Numbered from the stretch's first letter, positions 33,848-42,769 are shown. The stretch: 64,000 nt of DNA from Streptomyces sp. MNU76 (GCF_020982545.1 NZ_JAJKLK010000026.1:1-64000), one strand, 5' to 3'. A program made the numbers and translations. Notes: generated from the sequence alone by a model not told the origin.

Positions 33848-35375
33848 CGGCGACGCCGGGGACGGCGGTGACGGCTGCTCTGCGGTGGCCCGCCCACCAC
33901 CCCTTCCGCCGCTCCACGTTCAGCCGCAGCCCCTCCGGCATCAAGGTCAGCCGTTCCGCCACCCGCAGCCGGTACCCCGGCTCCGGGCTCAGCTCGTACC
34001 GGCGCAGCAGCAGGCCCAGCACCAGCGTGGCCTCGTGCAACGCGAACTGGCGGCCGATGCAGGCCCGGGCTCCCGTACCGAACGGCTTGAACGTGTGCGG
34101 TGCCCGCGAGCGCACCGCTGCCGCCTCGAAGCGGTCCGGGTCGAACCGGTCGGCGTCCGCGCCCCACACCGCCGGGTCGCGGTGCAGCATCGCCGTCAGC
34201 AGCAGCGCCCAGGCGCCGCGCCGCATCGGATGGACCCCGCCCAGTACGGTGTCCTCGCGGGCCTCCCGGGAGAAGGCGGGCGCCGTCGGCCACAGCCGCA
34301 GCGCCTCGTCCAGCACCCGGCGCACGTACCGCAGTCTGGCCACCTGCTCGTAGCCCGGCCGTACGGTGTCGCCCCACACCCGGTCCACCTCGGCGCGGGC
34401 GCGGGCCGCCAGGTCCGGGTGCCGGGCGAGGTAGTGCAGGGCGAAGGACAGGGCGCCCGAGGTGGTCTCGTGCCCGGCGACCAGGAAGGTGATGACCTGC
34501 CGTCGGACGTTCTCGGCGGACAGCCGCTCCCCGGTCTCCGGATGCGCCGTCTCCAGCATCCGGTCGAGCAGATCACCGCTTCCGGCCCCGGCGTCACGGA
34601 CACCGAGTCGGCCCCCGGTGCCGGCGGAGGACCGCCGCGCCCGCACCACCGCGTCGACCGTCTCGTTGAGGTGGGCCATGTCCGCCCGGTTGTGCCGGGC
34701 GGCGTCCCGCAGCAGCAGGGGCACCAGCGGGTCGGGGGCGACGTTGCGGCGCTGGGCGTAGGTCAGGGTGCCGACCATCGCCTTCACGAAGGGGTGCGGC
34801 CGGGAGCGTTCGAAGGAGCCGAAGTCGTGGCCGAAGCCGGTGCGGGCGATCGTCTCCAGCGTCAGCTTGGTCATGTCACCGGGCACGTCCACGGTCTCGC
34901 CGGCCTCGCCCGCCCGGTCCCAGTGGTCCATCAGCCGCTCGGCGACGTCGAGCATCAGTGGGTGGTACCCGGCCATGGCCTCCCGGCTGAAGCCCGGGGC
35001 GAGGACGTCGTGGGCGAGCTGCCAGTTGGGCTCGTGGTTGTAGGCCGTGAAGAGCCCGTCCCCGGCCACCGGGCGCAGATTGGCGACGCCCACCCCCACG
35101 TGCTTGGCGAACCGTGACTCGTCCGCCAGTTCGGCCGCGAGGTCCGCGCCCCCGACGAACACGATCTCCTTGGTGAACGCCTTCCGCCGGAAGATCGGTC
35201 CGAGCCGCCGCCCGAGCCGCAGGGACTCCTGGACGGGCGTCCGCAGATTCGTCCCGAGGGCGTCGCCGATGACGGGGATCCGGTACGGCGGGTGCGGTAT
35301 GCGGTGCAGCTCGGGCCAGCCCAGCTCCGCGCTGCGGAAACCCCTGGTGGTCGTGGTCCCCGTCGTCGCCGTCAT
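33819..35375 (-). CDS. CYP102-like cytochrome P450, haem domain only
   Basis: 518 residues from the ATG at 35375. The I-helix motif AGHETTS, the ExxR pair in EALRLWPT and the haem loop FKPFGTGARACIG with axial Cys439 are complete. N-terminal and F/G regions (MTKLTLETIARTGFGHDFGSF, PHPFVKAM) resemble the fatty-acid hydroxylase CYP102/P450 BM3. The fused reductase of that enzyme is absent, so separate ferredoxin partners would be needed. No redox partner gene lies nearby. It is divergent from a TetR gene with two palindromic sites between them. The likely substrate is a fatty acid or other lipophilic compound. Confidence 0.93.
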   Translation of the reverse strand: MTATTGTTTTRGFRSAELGWPELHRIPHPPYRIPVIGDALGTNLRTPVQESLRLGRRLGPIFRRKAFTKEIVFVGGADLAAELADESRFAKHVGVGVANLRPVAGDGLFTAYNHEPNWQLAHDVLAPGFSREAMAGYHPLMLDVAERLMDHWDRAGEAGETVDVPGDMTKLTLETIARTGFGHDFGSFERSRPHPFVKAMVGTLTYAQRRNVAPDPLVPLLLRDAARHNRADMAHLNETVDAVVRARRSSAGTGGRLGVRDAGAGSGDLLDRMLETAHPETGERLSAENVRRQVITFLVAGHETTSGALSFALHYLARHPDLAARARAEVDRVWGDTVRPGYEQVARLRYVRRVLDEALRLWPTAPAFSREAREDTVLGGVHPMRRGAWALLLTAMLHRDPAVWGADADRFDPDRFEAAAVRSRAPHTFKPFGTGARACIGRQFALHEATLVLGLLLRRYELSPEPGYRLRVAERLTLMPEGLRLNVERRKGWWAGHRRAAVTAVPGVAVTLSSDRGG

Positions 35376-35423
35376 GACCACCTCTCCCTCGCGCGCACGC
35401 CGTGCCGGGGCCGCCGCGACTTG

Positions 35424-35479
35424 TTGAACTCGGGTTCAATAACTGTCCCAGTCTCGTCCCGCTGTTGAATCCGCGTCAA
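35424..35479. promoter_or_regulatory. Two TetR-type operators between P450 and tetR
   Basis: TTGAACTCGGGTTCAA (35424-35439, perfect 6-base arms) and the related TTGAATCCGCGTCAA (35465-35479) lie 41 bases apart in the 117-bp divergent gap. The second touches the TAAAGT -10 box of tetR. Autoregulation by the adjacent TetR protein is the simplest reading. Confidence 0.65.
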
Positions 35480-35492
35480 GTAAAGTGACGGC

Positions 35493-36101
35493 ATGGCAGC
35501 CAGGCAGGGTGAGCGCCCCCGTCGTCGGCTCGGCACCGAGGAGCGGCGGGAGCAGCTGCTCGCGGTCGGGGCCCGGCTCTTCTCGGAGAGTCCGTACGAC
35601 GACGTGTGGATCGAGCAGGTCGCCGAGATCGCCGGTGTCTCCCGGGGGCTGCTCTACCACTACTTCCCGAACAAGCGGGTCTTCTTCGCGGCCGTGGTGG
35701 AGCGCGAGAGCGAGCGGATGCTGCGGATCATGACTCCCGCGCCCGGCGGCTCGGCGCGTGAGCGGCTGGCCAACGGGCTCGACGCGTTCCTCGCGTACGT
35801 CGAGGACCACGCCCACGGCTTCCGGGCCTTCCATCGCGCCGACGCCACCGGGGACCAGACCGTGCGCAAGGTCTACCAGCGGGCGCTGGCCGCCCAGGAG
35901 GCTCAGATCCTGGCGGCCCTGGCGTCGGACGCGGAGTTCGCGGCGGCCCTCGACGGGCGGCCGGAGATGCGGCTCGCCGTGCGCGGCTGGCTGTCGTTCA
36001 CGACGGCGGTCTGTCTGGAGTGGCTGAGGGGCTCGGAGTTGTCCCGGGAACAGGTGCGCGACCTGTGTACGCGGGCCCTTTTCGGGGTTCTCGTTCCCTG
36101 A
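35493..36101 (+). CDS. TetR-family regulator, divergent from P450
   Basis: 202 residues. Helix-turn-helix at about 36-58 (IEQVAEIAGVSRGLLYHYFPNK), followed by an all-helical ligand domain of normal length. The ATG at 35493 follows the -10 TAAAGT by six bases. It probably represses itself and the P450 gene through the TTGAA-type palindromes, with a lipophilic P450 substrate as inducer. Confidence 0.92.
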   Translation: MAARQGERPRRRLGTEERREQLLAVGARLFSESPYDDVWIEQVAEIAGVSRGLLYHYFPNKRVFFAAVVERESERMLRIMTPAPGGSARERLANGLDAFLAYVEDHAHGFRAFHRADATGDQTVRKVYQRALAAQEAQILAALASDAEFAAALDGRPEMRLAVRGWLSFTTAVCLEWLRGSELSREQVRDLCTRALFGVLVP

Positions 36102-36232
36102 GTTCGGGGTTCCCGTCCCCTCGCCGGCTCCCGGCCGGCGCCGCGGCCGGTTCGTCGCGGCGAACGGAAGTCCATGGAGAAAGTCCACAGGCTGTCCCGC
36201 GGTGGTTGGCGTACGCCCCGATCTTCGATAGG

Positions 36233-36251
36233 TTAGGCAAGGCTTACCTAA
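36233..36251. promoter_or_regulatory. Iron box (DmdR1/IdeR-type operator)
   Basis: TTAGGCAAGGCTTACCTAA matches the 19-bp actinobacterial iron box consensus TTAGGTTAGGCTNACCTAA at nearly all positions. It ends 12 bases before the ATG of the DUF2470 gene, so Fe(II)-loaded repressor would block transcription when iron is plentiful. Confidence 0.88.
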
Positions 36252-36263
36252 TGGAGGTTTGGG

Positions 36264-36989
36264 ATGGGTGACCGTCACACCTGGACGGCCGCGCCCGCCG
36301 CGGCCGAGCGTGCCCGCTCGGTGCTCGCGGCGGCGTGGTCCTGCGCGGTGACCGCCGAGGGCGGCCGCGAGGAGTTCGTCGGCGCGCACAGCGTCACGGA
36401 GGGCGGCCGGGTGATCCTGAGCGTCCCCGAGGACAGTACGCTCGTCGCCGCCACGATCTGCGCCCCGCGCGGCGAGCCGTCCGCCGTGCTGGAGTTCGCC
36501 GACGTCGCGCCCGTCCCCGTGCGCAACCGCATCCGGGCCCGGCTGTGGATCGCCGGCTGGTTCGCGCCGAAGGACGGCGACCTGGAGTTCAAGGCCACCC
36601 GCATCGTGCTGCGCGAGCCCTCCGGCGCGGTCGTGGTCGACCTCGACGAGTTCGCCGCCGCCGCACCGGATCCGCTGGCCACGGCCGAGTCCCGGCTGCT
36701 GACCCACCTCGCCGACGTCCACCCGGACGCCGTCGAACGCCTCACCCGGCTCGTACCGCACGACAGCCTGCACGGCGCCGTACGCGTCCAGCCGCTCGCC
36801 GTCGACCGGCACGGCCTGACCCTGCGCATCGAACGGGCCCGCGGCAACGGCGACGTACGCCTGACCTTCCACAAGCCCGCCGACGACATGGCGCAGCTCA
36901 CCGAGCGGATGCACATCCTGCTCTCCCAGGCGAGCGCCGCGTCCTGCCCGCGCGCCCTACAGCGGCAGCGCACAGACGGCGACGGGTGA
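36264..36989 (+). CDS. Iron-regulated DUF2470 protein (haem-utilisation type)
   Basis: 241 residues. The first 160 form a split-barrel-like domain and about 165-235 is a DUF2470 domain (ESRLLTHLADVHPDAVERL, DRHGLTLRIERARG). This pair is found in HugZ/HutZ-like haem-degrading enzymes and in uncharacterised actinobacterial proteins. Control by the iron box just upstream supports a role in iron recovery, perhaps from haem. The residues that bind haem in HugZ cannot be verified here. ATG at 36264 with GGAGG. Its 3' end overlaps the convergent lactonase gene by 33 bases. Confidence 0.85.
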   Translation: MGDRHTWTAAPAAAERARSVLAAAWSCAVTAEGGREEFVGAHSVTEGGRVILSVPEDSTLVAATICAPRGEPSAVLEFADVAPVPVRNRIRARLWIAGWFAPKDGDLEFKATRIVLREPSGAVVVDLDEFAAAAPDPLATAESRLLTHLADVHPDAVERLTRLVPHDSLHGAVRVQPLAVDRHGLTLRIERARGNGDVRLTFHKPADDMAQLTERMHILLSQASAASCPRALQRQRTDGDG

Positions 36990-38198
36990 CGCGAACGGCG
37001 CGCCCGCGCGCCGCAGTCCACCGCTGTCCACGTCGACCTCGAAGACGCTGACCGCGCTCGACCGCTGCAACGCGGCGAAGAGCAGGCCCCCGTCGGGCGA
37101 GAGGGCGATCTGGCGCGGGAAGTCGCCGCCGACCGGAACGGTGTCGAGCAGCCTCAGCCGTGCGCCGTTCGCCTCCACCGCGTAGCGCGTCAGGCTGTCG
37201 TGCCCCCGGTTGGCGAGATAGGCGTACGAGCCGTCCGGCGTCACGACCAGCTGCGCCGGGTAGTTGGTGCCCGCACCCGTGCCCGTGGGTTGCGGCGGGC
37301 CCGGCGCGAGCCGCCCCCGGTCGGGCTCGTAGGCGCAGACCACGACCGTGTTGTCCACCTCGTTGGCCAGATAGGCGTACCGCCCCTCGGGATGGAAGGT
37401 CAGGTGCCGGGGCCCCGCACCCGCTCGCAGGCGCGCCCGGGACACTTCGGTGAGCGTGCCGCGGGACTCGTCCAGCCGGTAGGTGTAGACGGTGTCGGTG
37501 CCCAGGTCGACGGCGAGGACATGGCCGCCGTCGGGGCTCGTGACGATCTGGTGCGCGTGCGGCCCGTCCTGGCCCGGCCCAGGCGCCGGACTGCTGTGCA
37601 CCACCAGGTCCGTGCGCTCGCCCAGCGCGCCCGACTCCTCGACGGGGTGCACGGCGACACTGCCCGAACCGTAGTTCGCGCTCAGCAGCCACCGCCCGCT
37701 CGGGTGCACCGACAGATGGCAGGGCGCCTCGCCGCCACTGCTCCGGGTGCCCAGCACCTTGCGGTCGGAGAGCCGTACGGCGGTCACCCCGCCCTCGGGC
37801 CGCTCGTTCACGGCGTACAGCGTCCGGCCGTCCGGGTGCACGGCGAGGTACGACGGGTCGCCGACCCCGCCGATCGTCCCCTCACCCGTGACACGACCGC
37901 TCCGGGGGTCGTACGTCGCCACCCCGATGCCGTCGCCGCCGCCCTCGGCGGAGGTGTACGTGCCGATGTAGAGCGGCTGGGGACCGGTGCGGGCGGGGGA
38001 GGGCTCGGCCGTCGCGGACTCGGTGCCCGACCCGGCCCCGGCCTCCGCCGACGGAGCCGTCGGGGCGTTCGTCGCGGAACCGGTCGTCCCGTCGGACCCC
38101 GCGCAGCCCGCCAGGACGGCCGGTACGGCTCCCGCCAACAGCCCCAGGGCGCGGCGCCTGCTCCAGCCGCCCCGGTTGCCAACCGCCTCGCTCGTCAT
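36957..38198 (-). CDS. Lactonase-fold (6-phosphogluconolactonase-like) Tat lipoprotein
   Basis: 413 residues from ATG 38198; a GTG nine bases upstream is possible. The N-terminus combines a twin-arginine motif WSRRRALGLLAGAV with a lipobox VLAGC, so export is folded and the product is lipid-anchored. An Ala/Ser/Thr-rich linker precedes a seven-bladed propeller of the lactonase family (YIGTYTSAEGGGDGIGVATY, NYGSGSVAVHPV, PRHLTFHPEGRYAYLANEVD, NYPAQLVVTPDGSYAYLANR). Cytosolic Pgl uses the same fold, but an exported lipoprotein must act on an extracellular lactone or as a binding scaffold. Confidence 0.9.
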   Translation of the reverse strand: MTSEAVGNRGGWSRRRALGLLAGAVPAVLAGCAGSDGTTGSATNAPTAPSAEAGAGSGTESATAEPSPARTGPQPLYIGTYTSAEGGGDGIGVATYDPRSGRVTGEGTIGGVGDPSYLAVHPDGRTLYAVNERPEGGVTAVRLSDRKVLGTRSSGGEAPCHLSVHPSGRWLLSANYGSGSVAVHPVEESGALGERTDLVVHSSPAPGPGQDGPHAHQIVTSPDGGHVLAVDLGTDTVYTYRLDESRGTLTEVSRARLRAGAGPRHLTFHPEGRYAYLANEVDNTVVVCAYEPDRGRLAPGPPQPTGTGAGTNYPAQLVVTPDGSYAYLANRGHDSLTRYAVEANGARLRLLDTVPVGGDFPRQIALSPDGGLLFAALQRSSAVSVFEVDVDSGGLRRAGAPFASPVAVCALPL

Positions 38199-38353
38199 TC
38201 GTCGCACCTCGGGTGTCGCTTCTCTCGGCCGTCACCACCTTGACGGGTCCGAGCACCCCGGCGCAAAGGCGAAGGCGGGCGTCGCGCGCCATGCGACGCC
38301 CGCCGTTCGTCCGCGGCGGTCGGCCGTGGCCGACCTCGGGTCCTCGCAGCCGG

Positions 38354-39514
38354 CTACCAGTCGCCGTCCTGGATCGGCTTGCCCGGGGCGTCACCCAGCG
38401 GCTTGACCTGGCCGGGAGCGGGTGCCTGCCACGGATCGAGGTCGTCGCCGAGCCAGTCACCGACGGGTTTGACCGTGCCGAGGGCGTCGGCCGGGTCGAG
38501 ATCGTGGGCGTCGTTGTCGTAGTACTCGAACCACGGGAGCCCGGCCCGGGTGTACGCCGCGCGGTCCACGGGCGACGGCGGCGGGGCCTCCCCGGTGATC
38601 CGGCGCCACTCGGGCGGGGTCACCAGATGCACGAAGACCCGCCCGGACGGCCGCTCCGCCCAGCTGCCGCGCGGCCAGGTGTCCCGGTAGACCTCCTGCC
38701 GCATCGACCCGCCGACCCCGAGACCCATCGTCGCCGGAGCCCGGGGCGCAGCCGCGGGACCGCTGCGCTGCGGGGCCGCGGCGGGCGCCGCCATCGGGTA
38801 CGCGGCACCCGGCGGCATCGGGCCCCCGCCCGGCGCGGGGGGCAGCGGGGCTCCGGTGGCCGGGGGCGCCATCGGCACGGCACCCGGCGGCGGCATCGGG
38901 ACCGGGCCGGTGCCGGCGAAGAGGGTGGTGGTACCGAGCTCGGCGAGGTCGCGCTTCCGCTCGGCCCTCAGCCGCTCCTCCTCCCGCCACACCGCCAGCT
39001 GCTTGCCGTTCAGCGGGAACGACTGCAGCTGCACCCCGCCGAACACCTCCTCGCCGGTGACCTGGCCCTCGACCGTGGCACCGAGGCCGAGAGGCACGGC
39101 CACGAACTGCCTGACCGTGCCCTTGCCCGAGTTGATGCCGTCCAGCCAGGGCTGCCGGGGGACTACGACGTAGTTCTGCGGATCGCGGGCGAGCGCGCCG
39201 GTCCACGGCTTGCCCGACACCGCGCACACCTTGCCGACCCCGACCTGGAGCGCCGCCGGTTCCGTGGAACCGCCGAAGTGCAGCCACATCGCCTCGCGCA
39301 GATACACGGGGAGCATCACCCCGCCGCGCGCCCGCATCTCGGCGGGAGCGGTGTGCGGGTGGTCCTCGACCCGGCGGATCGGGAAGTCGCCCAGTCCGGG
39401 CGGGAGTTGATGCGTCCCCGTCTCCGGCAGACGCAGGGTGCGGATGAAGCGCACCCGCACCCCGCCCGGCAGATGGAGTGTGGTCCCGTCGATCCGCACG
39501 GTGCCTTCGGCCAT
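38354..39514 (-). CDS. Hypothetical protein with Pro/Ala/Gly-rich linker
   Basis: 386 residues, start chosen at ATG 39514 (GAGGGGAG site). The N-terminal 190 residues form a folded domain of unknown type (GGVRVRFIRTLRLPETGTHQ, TVRQFVAVPLGLGATVEGQV). Next is an approximately 85-residue low-complexity segment of PMPPPGAVPMAPPA-like repeats, and then a C-terminal domain with SGRVFVHLVTPPEWRRITGEAPP. I do not recognise a family. The appearance is of a cytoplasmic Streptomyces-specific protein with disordered linker. No membrane segment or signal peptide. It is probably transcribed alone. Confidence 0.75.
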   Translation of the reverse strand: MAEGTVRIDGTTLHLPGGVRVRFIRTLRLPETGTHQLPPGLGDFPIRRVEDHPHTAPAEMRARGGVMLPVYLREAMWLHFGGSTEPAALQVGVGKVCAVSGKPWTGALARDPQNYVVVPRQPWLDGINSGKGTVRQFVAVPLGLGATVEGQVTGEEVFGGVQLQSFPLNGKQLAVWREEERLRAERKRDLAELGTTTLFAGTGPVPMPPPGAVPMAPPATGAPLPPAPGGGPMPPGAAYPMAAPAAAPQRSGPAAAPRAPATMGLGVGGSMRQEVYRDTWPRGSWAERPSGRVFVHLVTPPEWRRITGEAPPPSPVDRAAYTRAGLPWFEYYDNDAHDLDPADALGTVKPVGDWLGDDLDPWQAPAPGQVKPLGDAPGKPIQDGDW

Positions 39515-39558
39515 TCCGTACGCTCCCCTCGTCGTCGCGTCGCGCCTTGTACTCGGCG

Positions 39559-40815
39559 TCACTTAGTACGTCCGACGAGGCCGGACCGGTTCCGTCGACG
39601 GGGGCGCACGATGTGTACGCGGTCGCGCAGGCGCGTGAGCCGGGGGGAGCGCTCGCGCTGTTCACGGGTGCAGCGGTCGAGCTCCTCCAGCAGCCGCTGG
39701 GAGCGGTGCTCGGTGTCCATCTCGTCCAGCATGCGGTTGACCTCCGTCAGCACGGCGCCGTGCAACTGCCAGTGACTCGGGTCGCGCTGGACGTCCTCCA
39801 GGAGCAGCTGGGCGAGCTTGTCGCGGGTCGCGACGGCGGTCGACAACTCGGCGGCGAGCCGGTCCTCCGCGGACTCGGCACTGCGGGTGACGTCGGTGGT
39901 GACCAGCACCGCGAAGCTGACCACCGCGTCGCCGATCTCGGCCAGCAGCCGCTCGATGGCGGCTCCCGCCTGCGCCGAGAACAGCGGGCTCGGTTCCCGC
40001 TCCTTGGCGAGGTCGGTGAGGGTACGGGCCAGCACCCGCAGCACCACCGTGCAGATCTCCAGCGTGTCCAGGCCGGTGCGCAGCACCACCCGGTGCAGCA
40101 GGCCCTCCCGTACGCGCGGATTGAGCTTCAGGCTGTCCTCGGCCTGCTTGAGGGCCGCGTCCACCTCGACGATGTCGAAGTCCAGCTCCCGGGCCTCGTG
40201 CAGCCGGGCCGCCGCGGCCTCCGCCGGAGTGCGGCCCGCGGCCTGCTCGCCGACCCGTATCATCAGCCGCCGCATCCGCCGGGCCAGGTCCTCGATGGAC
40301 TCACCGGCCGCCTCCACCCAGACCGGGGGAGCGAGCAGCAGGTTGAAGGCGAGTCCGACGACCGCGCCGATCAGGGTCTCCAGGATCCGTGCCCAGGCCG
40401 TGTCGCCGACCCTGGTGACGCCGAGCACCAGCATCGCGCTGATGGCCACCTCGGGCACGAACTCGCTCACCCGCACCAGATGACCCACCGCGAGCGAGGC
40501 CAGGATGATCAGGGCGAGGCTCCACCAGGTGAGGCCCACCAGGACACTGAAGCCGATGGCGATGACGACGCCGGCGACCACCGAGTTCACCCGGCGGATA
40601 CCGGTGGTGAGGGTGGAGTAGAGGGTCACCTGCACGACCAGCAGGGCGGTCAGCGGAGCCGTCAGGGGCGCCGCCTCCGTGCTGAGTTGCAGCGCCACCA
40701 CATAGGCCACCGTGGCCGCCGCCGCCGACCGCACCGACTGGACGATCACCGGGTCCTGTCGCCACTTCGCGACCCGTGTGTCGATCAGGCCCCACACTTC
40801 ACGCACGTCTCGCAT
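39559..40815 (-). CDS. FUSC/aromatic-acid exporter-like membrane protein
   Basis: 418 residues. Six hydrophobic segments in the first 170 residues (SVRSAAAATVAYVVALQL, LTALLVVQVTLYSTLTTG, VNSVVAGVVIAIGFSVLVG, ILASLAVGHLV, AISAMLVLGV, LIGAVVGLAFNLLLAPP) are followed by an approximately 250-residue alpha-helical cytoplasmic part. This layout is the ArAE/FUSC half-type found in Gram-positives. Transport of aromatic acids is the family guess; nothing local confirms it. Confidence 0.85.
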   Translation of the reverse strand: MRDVREVWGLIDTRVAKWRQDPVIVQSVRSAAAATVAYVVALQLSTEAAPLTAPLTALLVVQVTLYSTLTTGIRRVNSVVAGVVIAIGFSVLVGLTWWSLALIILASLAVGHLVRVSEFVPEVAISAMLVLGVTRVGDTAWARILETLIGAVVGLAFNLLLAPPVWVEAAGESIEDLARRMRRLMIRVGEQAAGRTPAEAAAARLHEARELDFDIVEVDAALKQAEDSLKLNPRVREGLLHRVVLRTGLDTLEICTVVLRVLARTLTDLAKEREPSPLFSAQAGAAIERLLAEIGDAVVSFAVLVTTDVTRSAESAEDRLAAELSTAVATRDKLAQLLLEDVQRDPSHWQLHGAVLTEVNRMLDEMDTEHRSQRLLEELDRCTREQRERSPRLTRLRDRVHIVRPRRRNRSGLVGRTK

Positions 40816-40920
40816 CCTTGCGCTGTTCCCGTTCCACTGGCGCCCCGAACTCCTGACCGAGGACAGTAGTCACCTGGGTGATCGCACGGGAGGACGGAAG
40901 ACCACAAGGTCAGGGCGGGT

Positions 40921-41415
40921 TCAGTCGTACAGTTTCACCAGGAACGCGGACAGATTGCCCACCGTCCGGGCGATCTGTTCCTCCACGGTGAGGCTCTCCT
41001 CGAAGCGGCTCCCGCTCGCCAGGGCCTTCTTGCCGCGCACATAGAGCGAGCACGCCAGGTCGGCGCACATGTACACGCCGACCGAGTTCCCCTCCCGGCC
41101 GGCCGCGCCCGCCTTGCGTGCCGTCATCAGGGAGACACCGCCGCCCGGATGCGTCGTCAGGCACAGCGAGCACATGCTGCGGTGCAGGAACCCGCGCCGC
41201 GCGGAGGGGAGCCGCAACGCGACACCGGCGAATCCTCCCTCGCGCTCCGCGACCAGATAGCTGCGGTCGGGCGCACCGGGATCCCGCCAGCCGAGGAAGT
41301 CGAGATCCGCCCAGGGCCGCTGCTCCAGATCGCGCGGCACGAAGATCCTCTTCGCCTCCCCCTTCGAGCAGTTGACGAAGGAGGTGCGGATGTCCTGCTC
41401 GGTGAGTGTCCTCAT
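40921..41415 (-). CDS. FBP-domain (EF-G-binding-like) zinc protein
   Basis: 164 residues from ATG 41415. A treble-clef-type zinc site is visible: Cys82/Cys85 in CSLC and Cys117/Cys122. The surrounding text (EAKRIFVPRDLEQRPWADLDFLGWRDP, VGVYMCADLACSLYVRGKK) matches FBP-domain proteins, relatives of which include fusidic-acid resistance proteins that release EF-G from ribosomes. That link suggests a translation-related role, but it is inferred. Its promoter region holds two palindromes. Confidence 0.87.
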   Translation of the reverse strand: MRTLTEQDIRTSFVNCSKGEAKRIFVPRDLEQRPWADLDFLGWRDPGAPDRSYLVAEREGGFAGVALRLPSARRGFLHRSMCSLCLTTHPGGGVSLMTARKAGAAGREGNSVGVYMCADLACSLYVRGKKALASGSRFEESLTVEEQIARTVGNLSAFLVKLYD

Positions 41416-41459
41416 GAGGGCCTGTTCTCCGGTGAAGGGAAGGGGATGATCAGTCTCGG

Positions 41460-41494
41460 AACCTAGGGACACTAGGTTTTCACCTAAGGTACGC
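41460..41494 (-). promoter_or_regulatory. Palindromic promoter region of the FBP gene
   Basis: AACCTAGGGACACTAGGTT (41460-41478, 7-base arms, 5-base spacer) overlaps two possible minus-strand -10 boxes, TAGTGT and TAGGTT. A small palindrome ACCTAAGGT lies just upstream (41482-41490). The combination looks like a regulator site over the promoter; the regulator is unknown. Confidence 0.5.
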
Positions 41495-41514
41495 GGGCTT
41501 CGGGGGAGGGGCCA

Positions 41515-41727
41515 ATGGTTTTTGGGGTTGTCAGAGCTGGCTCCGTCGGTGCGGCCGTCGGGGGCCACACGCCCGGGGGAGAGCACCTACACGGACGTCG
41601 GCCCCGGCCGACCGGCGCCCTCCGCACGAATGACGCCGAGCGGAACCCCGGCGCGGACTCGGGCCGCCGACTGGACGAGCTCATCGCCTCGGGCCGCTAT
41701 GTGGAGGACGTCCACGCGGCCGGATGA
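41515..41727 (+). CDS. Uncertain small ORF
   Basis: 70 codons starting from ATG at 41515, with no convincing ribosome site. The last 35 residues (TNDAERNPGADSGRRLDELI then ASGRYVEDVHAAG) look protein-like, the first 35 do not. It may be the tail of a lost gene or spurious. The 373-bp interval 41416-41788 otherwise contains only the FBP promoter region. Confidence 0.3.
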   Translation: MVFGVVRAGSVGAAVGGHTPGGEHLHGRRPRPTGALRTNDAERNPGADSGRRLDELIASGRYVEDVHAAG

Positions 41728-41788
41728 GCGGTGTGATCGTGGGGGCCCACCTGGCAGAGTGGGCCCCACGCGCAGACCGACGAGGGGG

Positions 41789-42769
41789 ATGGCAGTGGAC
41801 GAGCAGGAACGCGCGCGGCTGGCGCTCGCGGCGGCGGGGCTGCCGCCGGAGAGTCTCGCCGAGCGCCGGCCGCTCACCGGCGGCACCTACAACACGGTCG
41901 AGGAACTGCGCCTCGCCGACGGTACCCGGCTCGTCCTCAAGGTCCCTCCGCCGCCCACCACGCCCGGCCTGGCCCACGAGCGCGAACTCCTCGCCGCCGA
42001 GGCCGAGTTCTGCCGGGCCGCCGCGACCGTCGACGTCCCCGCTCCCCGCGTGGTCGGGGCCGCCTTCGACGAGAGCGCGCCCGCGGGCCGTCACCTCCTG
42101 CTCACCCACTGCCCCGGCACCGGCTGGGACGGGCCGCCCACCGGCCGAGAAGCGGCGCTGCGACGGGAGCTGGGCGGCCTGGTCGCCCGGCTGCACCGGG
42201 TCACCGGCCCCGGCTACGGCTGTCCCAGCGGCGCCCTCGGCCCTCTCGCCCCCGACTGGCGCACCGCGTTCACCGCCATGTACGAGGCCGTCCTCGACGA
42301 CGCCGACCGCTTCGGCGCCTGGTTGCCCCGCCCCCTGGACGAGGTGGCCCGTACGGCGAAGCTCGCGTACGACGCCCTCGACGAGGTGACCGTGCCGCGC
42401 CTGGTCCACTTCGACCTGTGGCCGGGCAACATCCTCGTGGAGCACGGCGATACCGCGCGCGTGGGCGGACTGATCGACGGCGAGCGCATGTTCTGGGGCG
42501 ACCCCGTCGCGGACTTCGTCTCGCTGGCGCTGCTGGAGGATGTCCGGGAGGACACCGACTTCATGACCGGATATCAAGAGGCGGGCGGTGTCGCCGAGTT
42601 CACGCCGTCGGCCGCCCGGAGGTACGCCCTCTACCGCAGCTACCTCGACCTGATCATGCTGGTGGAAACGGTGCCGCGCGCCATGGGCGGCGACGACCTC
42701 GCCTGGCGGCGGGAGCGGGTGGCCCCGCATCTGACGGCCGCCCTGGACGAGCTGGCCGGGGACGCCTGA
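41789..42769 (+). CDS. Aminoglycoside phosphotransferase-family kinase
   Basis: 326 residues from ATG 41789. The GAGGGGG ribosome site touches that ATG, so the GTG at 41795, two codons on, may be the real start. Kinase-like fold: nucleotide loop GGTYNTVEELRLADG, Lys in LVLKVP, catalytic loop HFDLWPGNIL (Asp209) and metal motif GLIDGERMFWGDP. APH/ChoK-family members phosphorylate antibiotics, choline, homoserine or sugars; no feature singles out one. The stop at 42769 is followed immediately by the MITE-like element. Confidence 0.88.
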   Translation: MAVDEQERARLALAAAGLPPESLAERRPLTGGTYNTVEELRLADGTRLVLKVPPPPTTPGLAHERELLAAEAEFCRAAATVDVPAPRVVGAAFDESAPAGRHLLLTHCPGTGWDGPPTGREAALRRELGGLVARLHRVTGPGYGCPSGALGPLAPDWRTAFTAMYEAVLDDADRFGAWLPRPLDEVARTAKLAYDALDEVTVPRLVHFDLWPGNILVEHGDTARVGGLIDGERMFWGDPVADFVSLALLEDVREDTDFMTGYQEAGGVAEFTPSAARRYALYRSYLDLIMLVETVPRAMGGDDLAWRRERVAPHLTAALDELAGDA

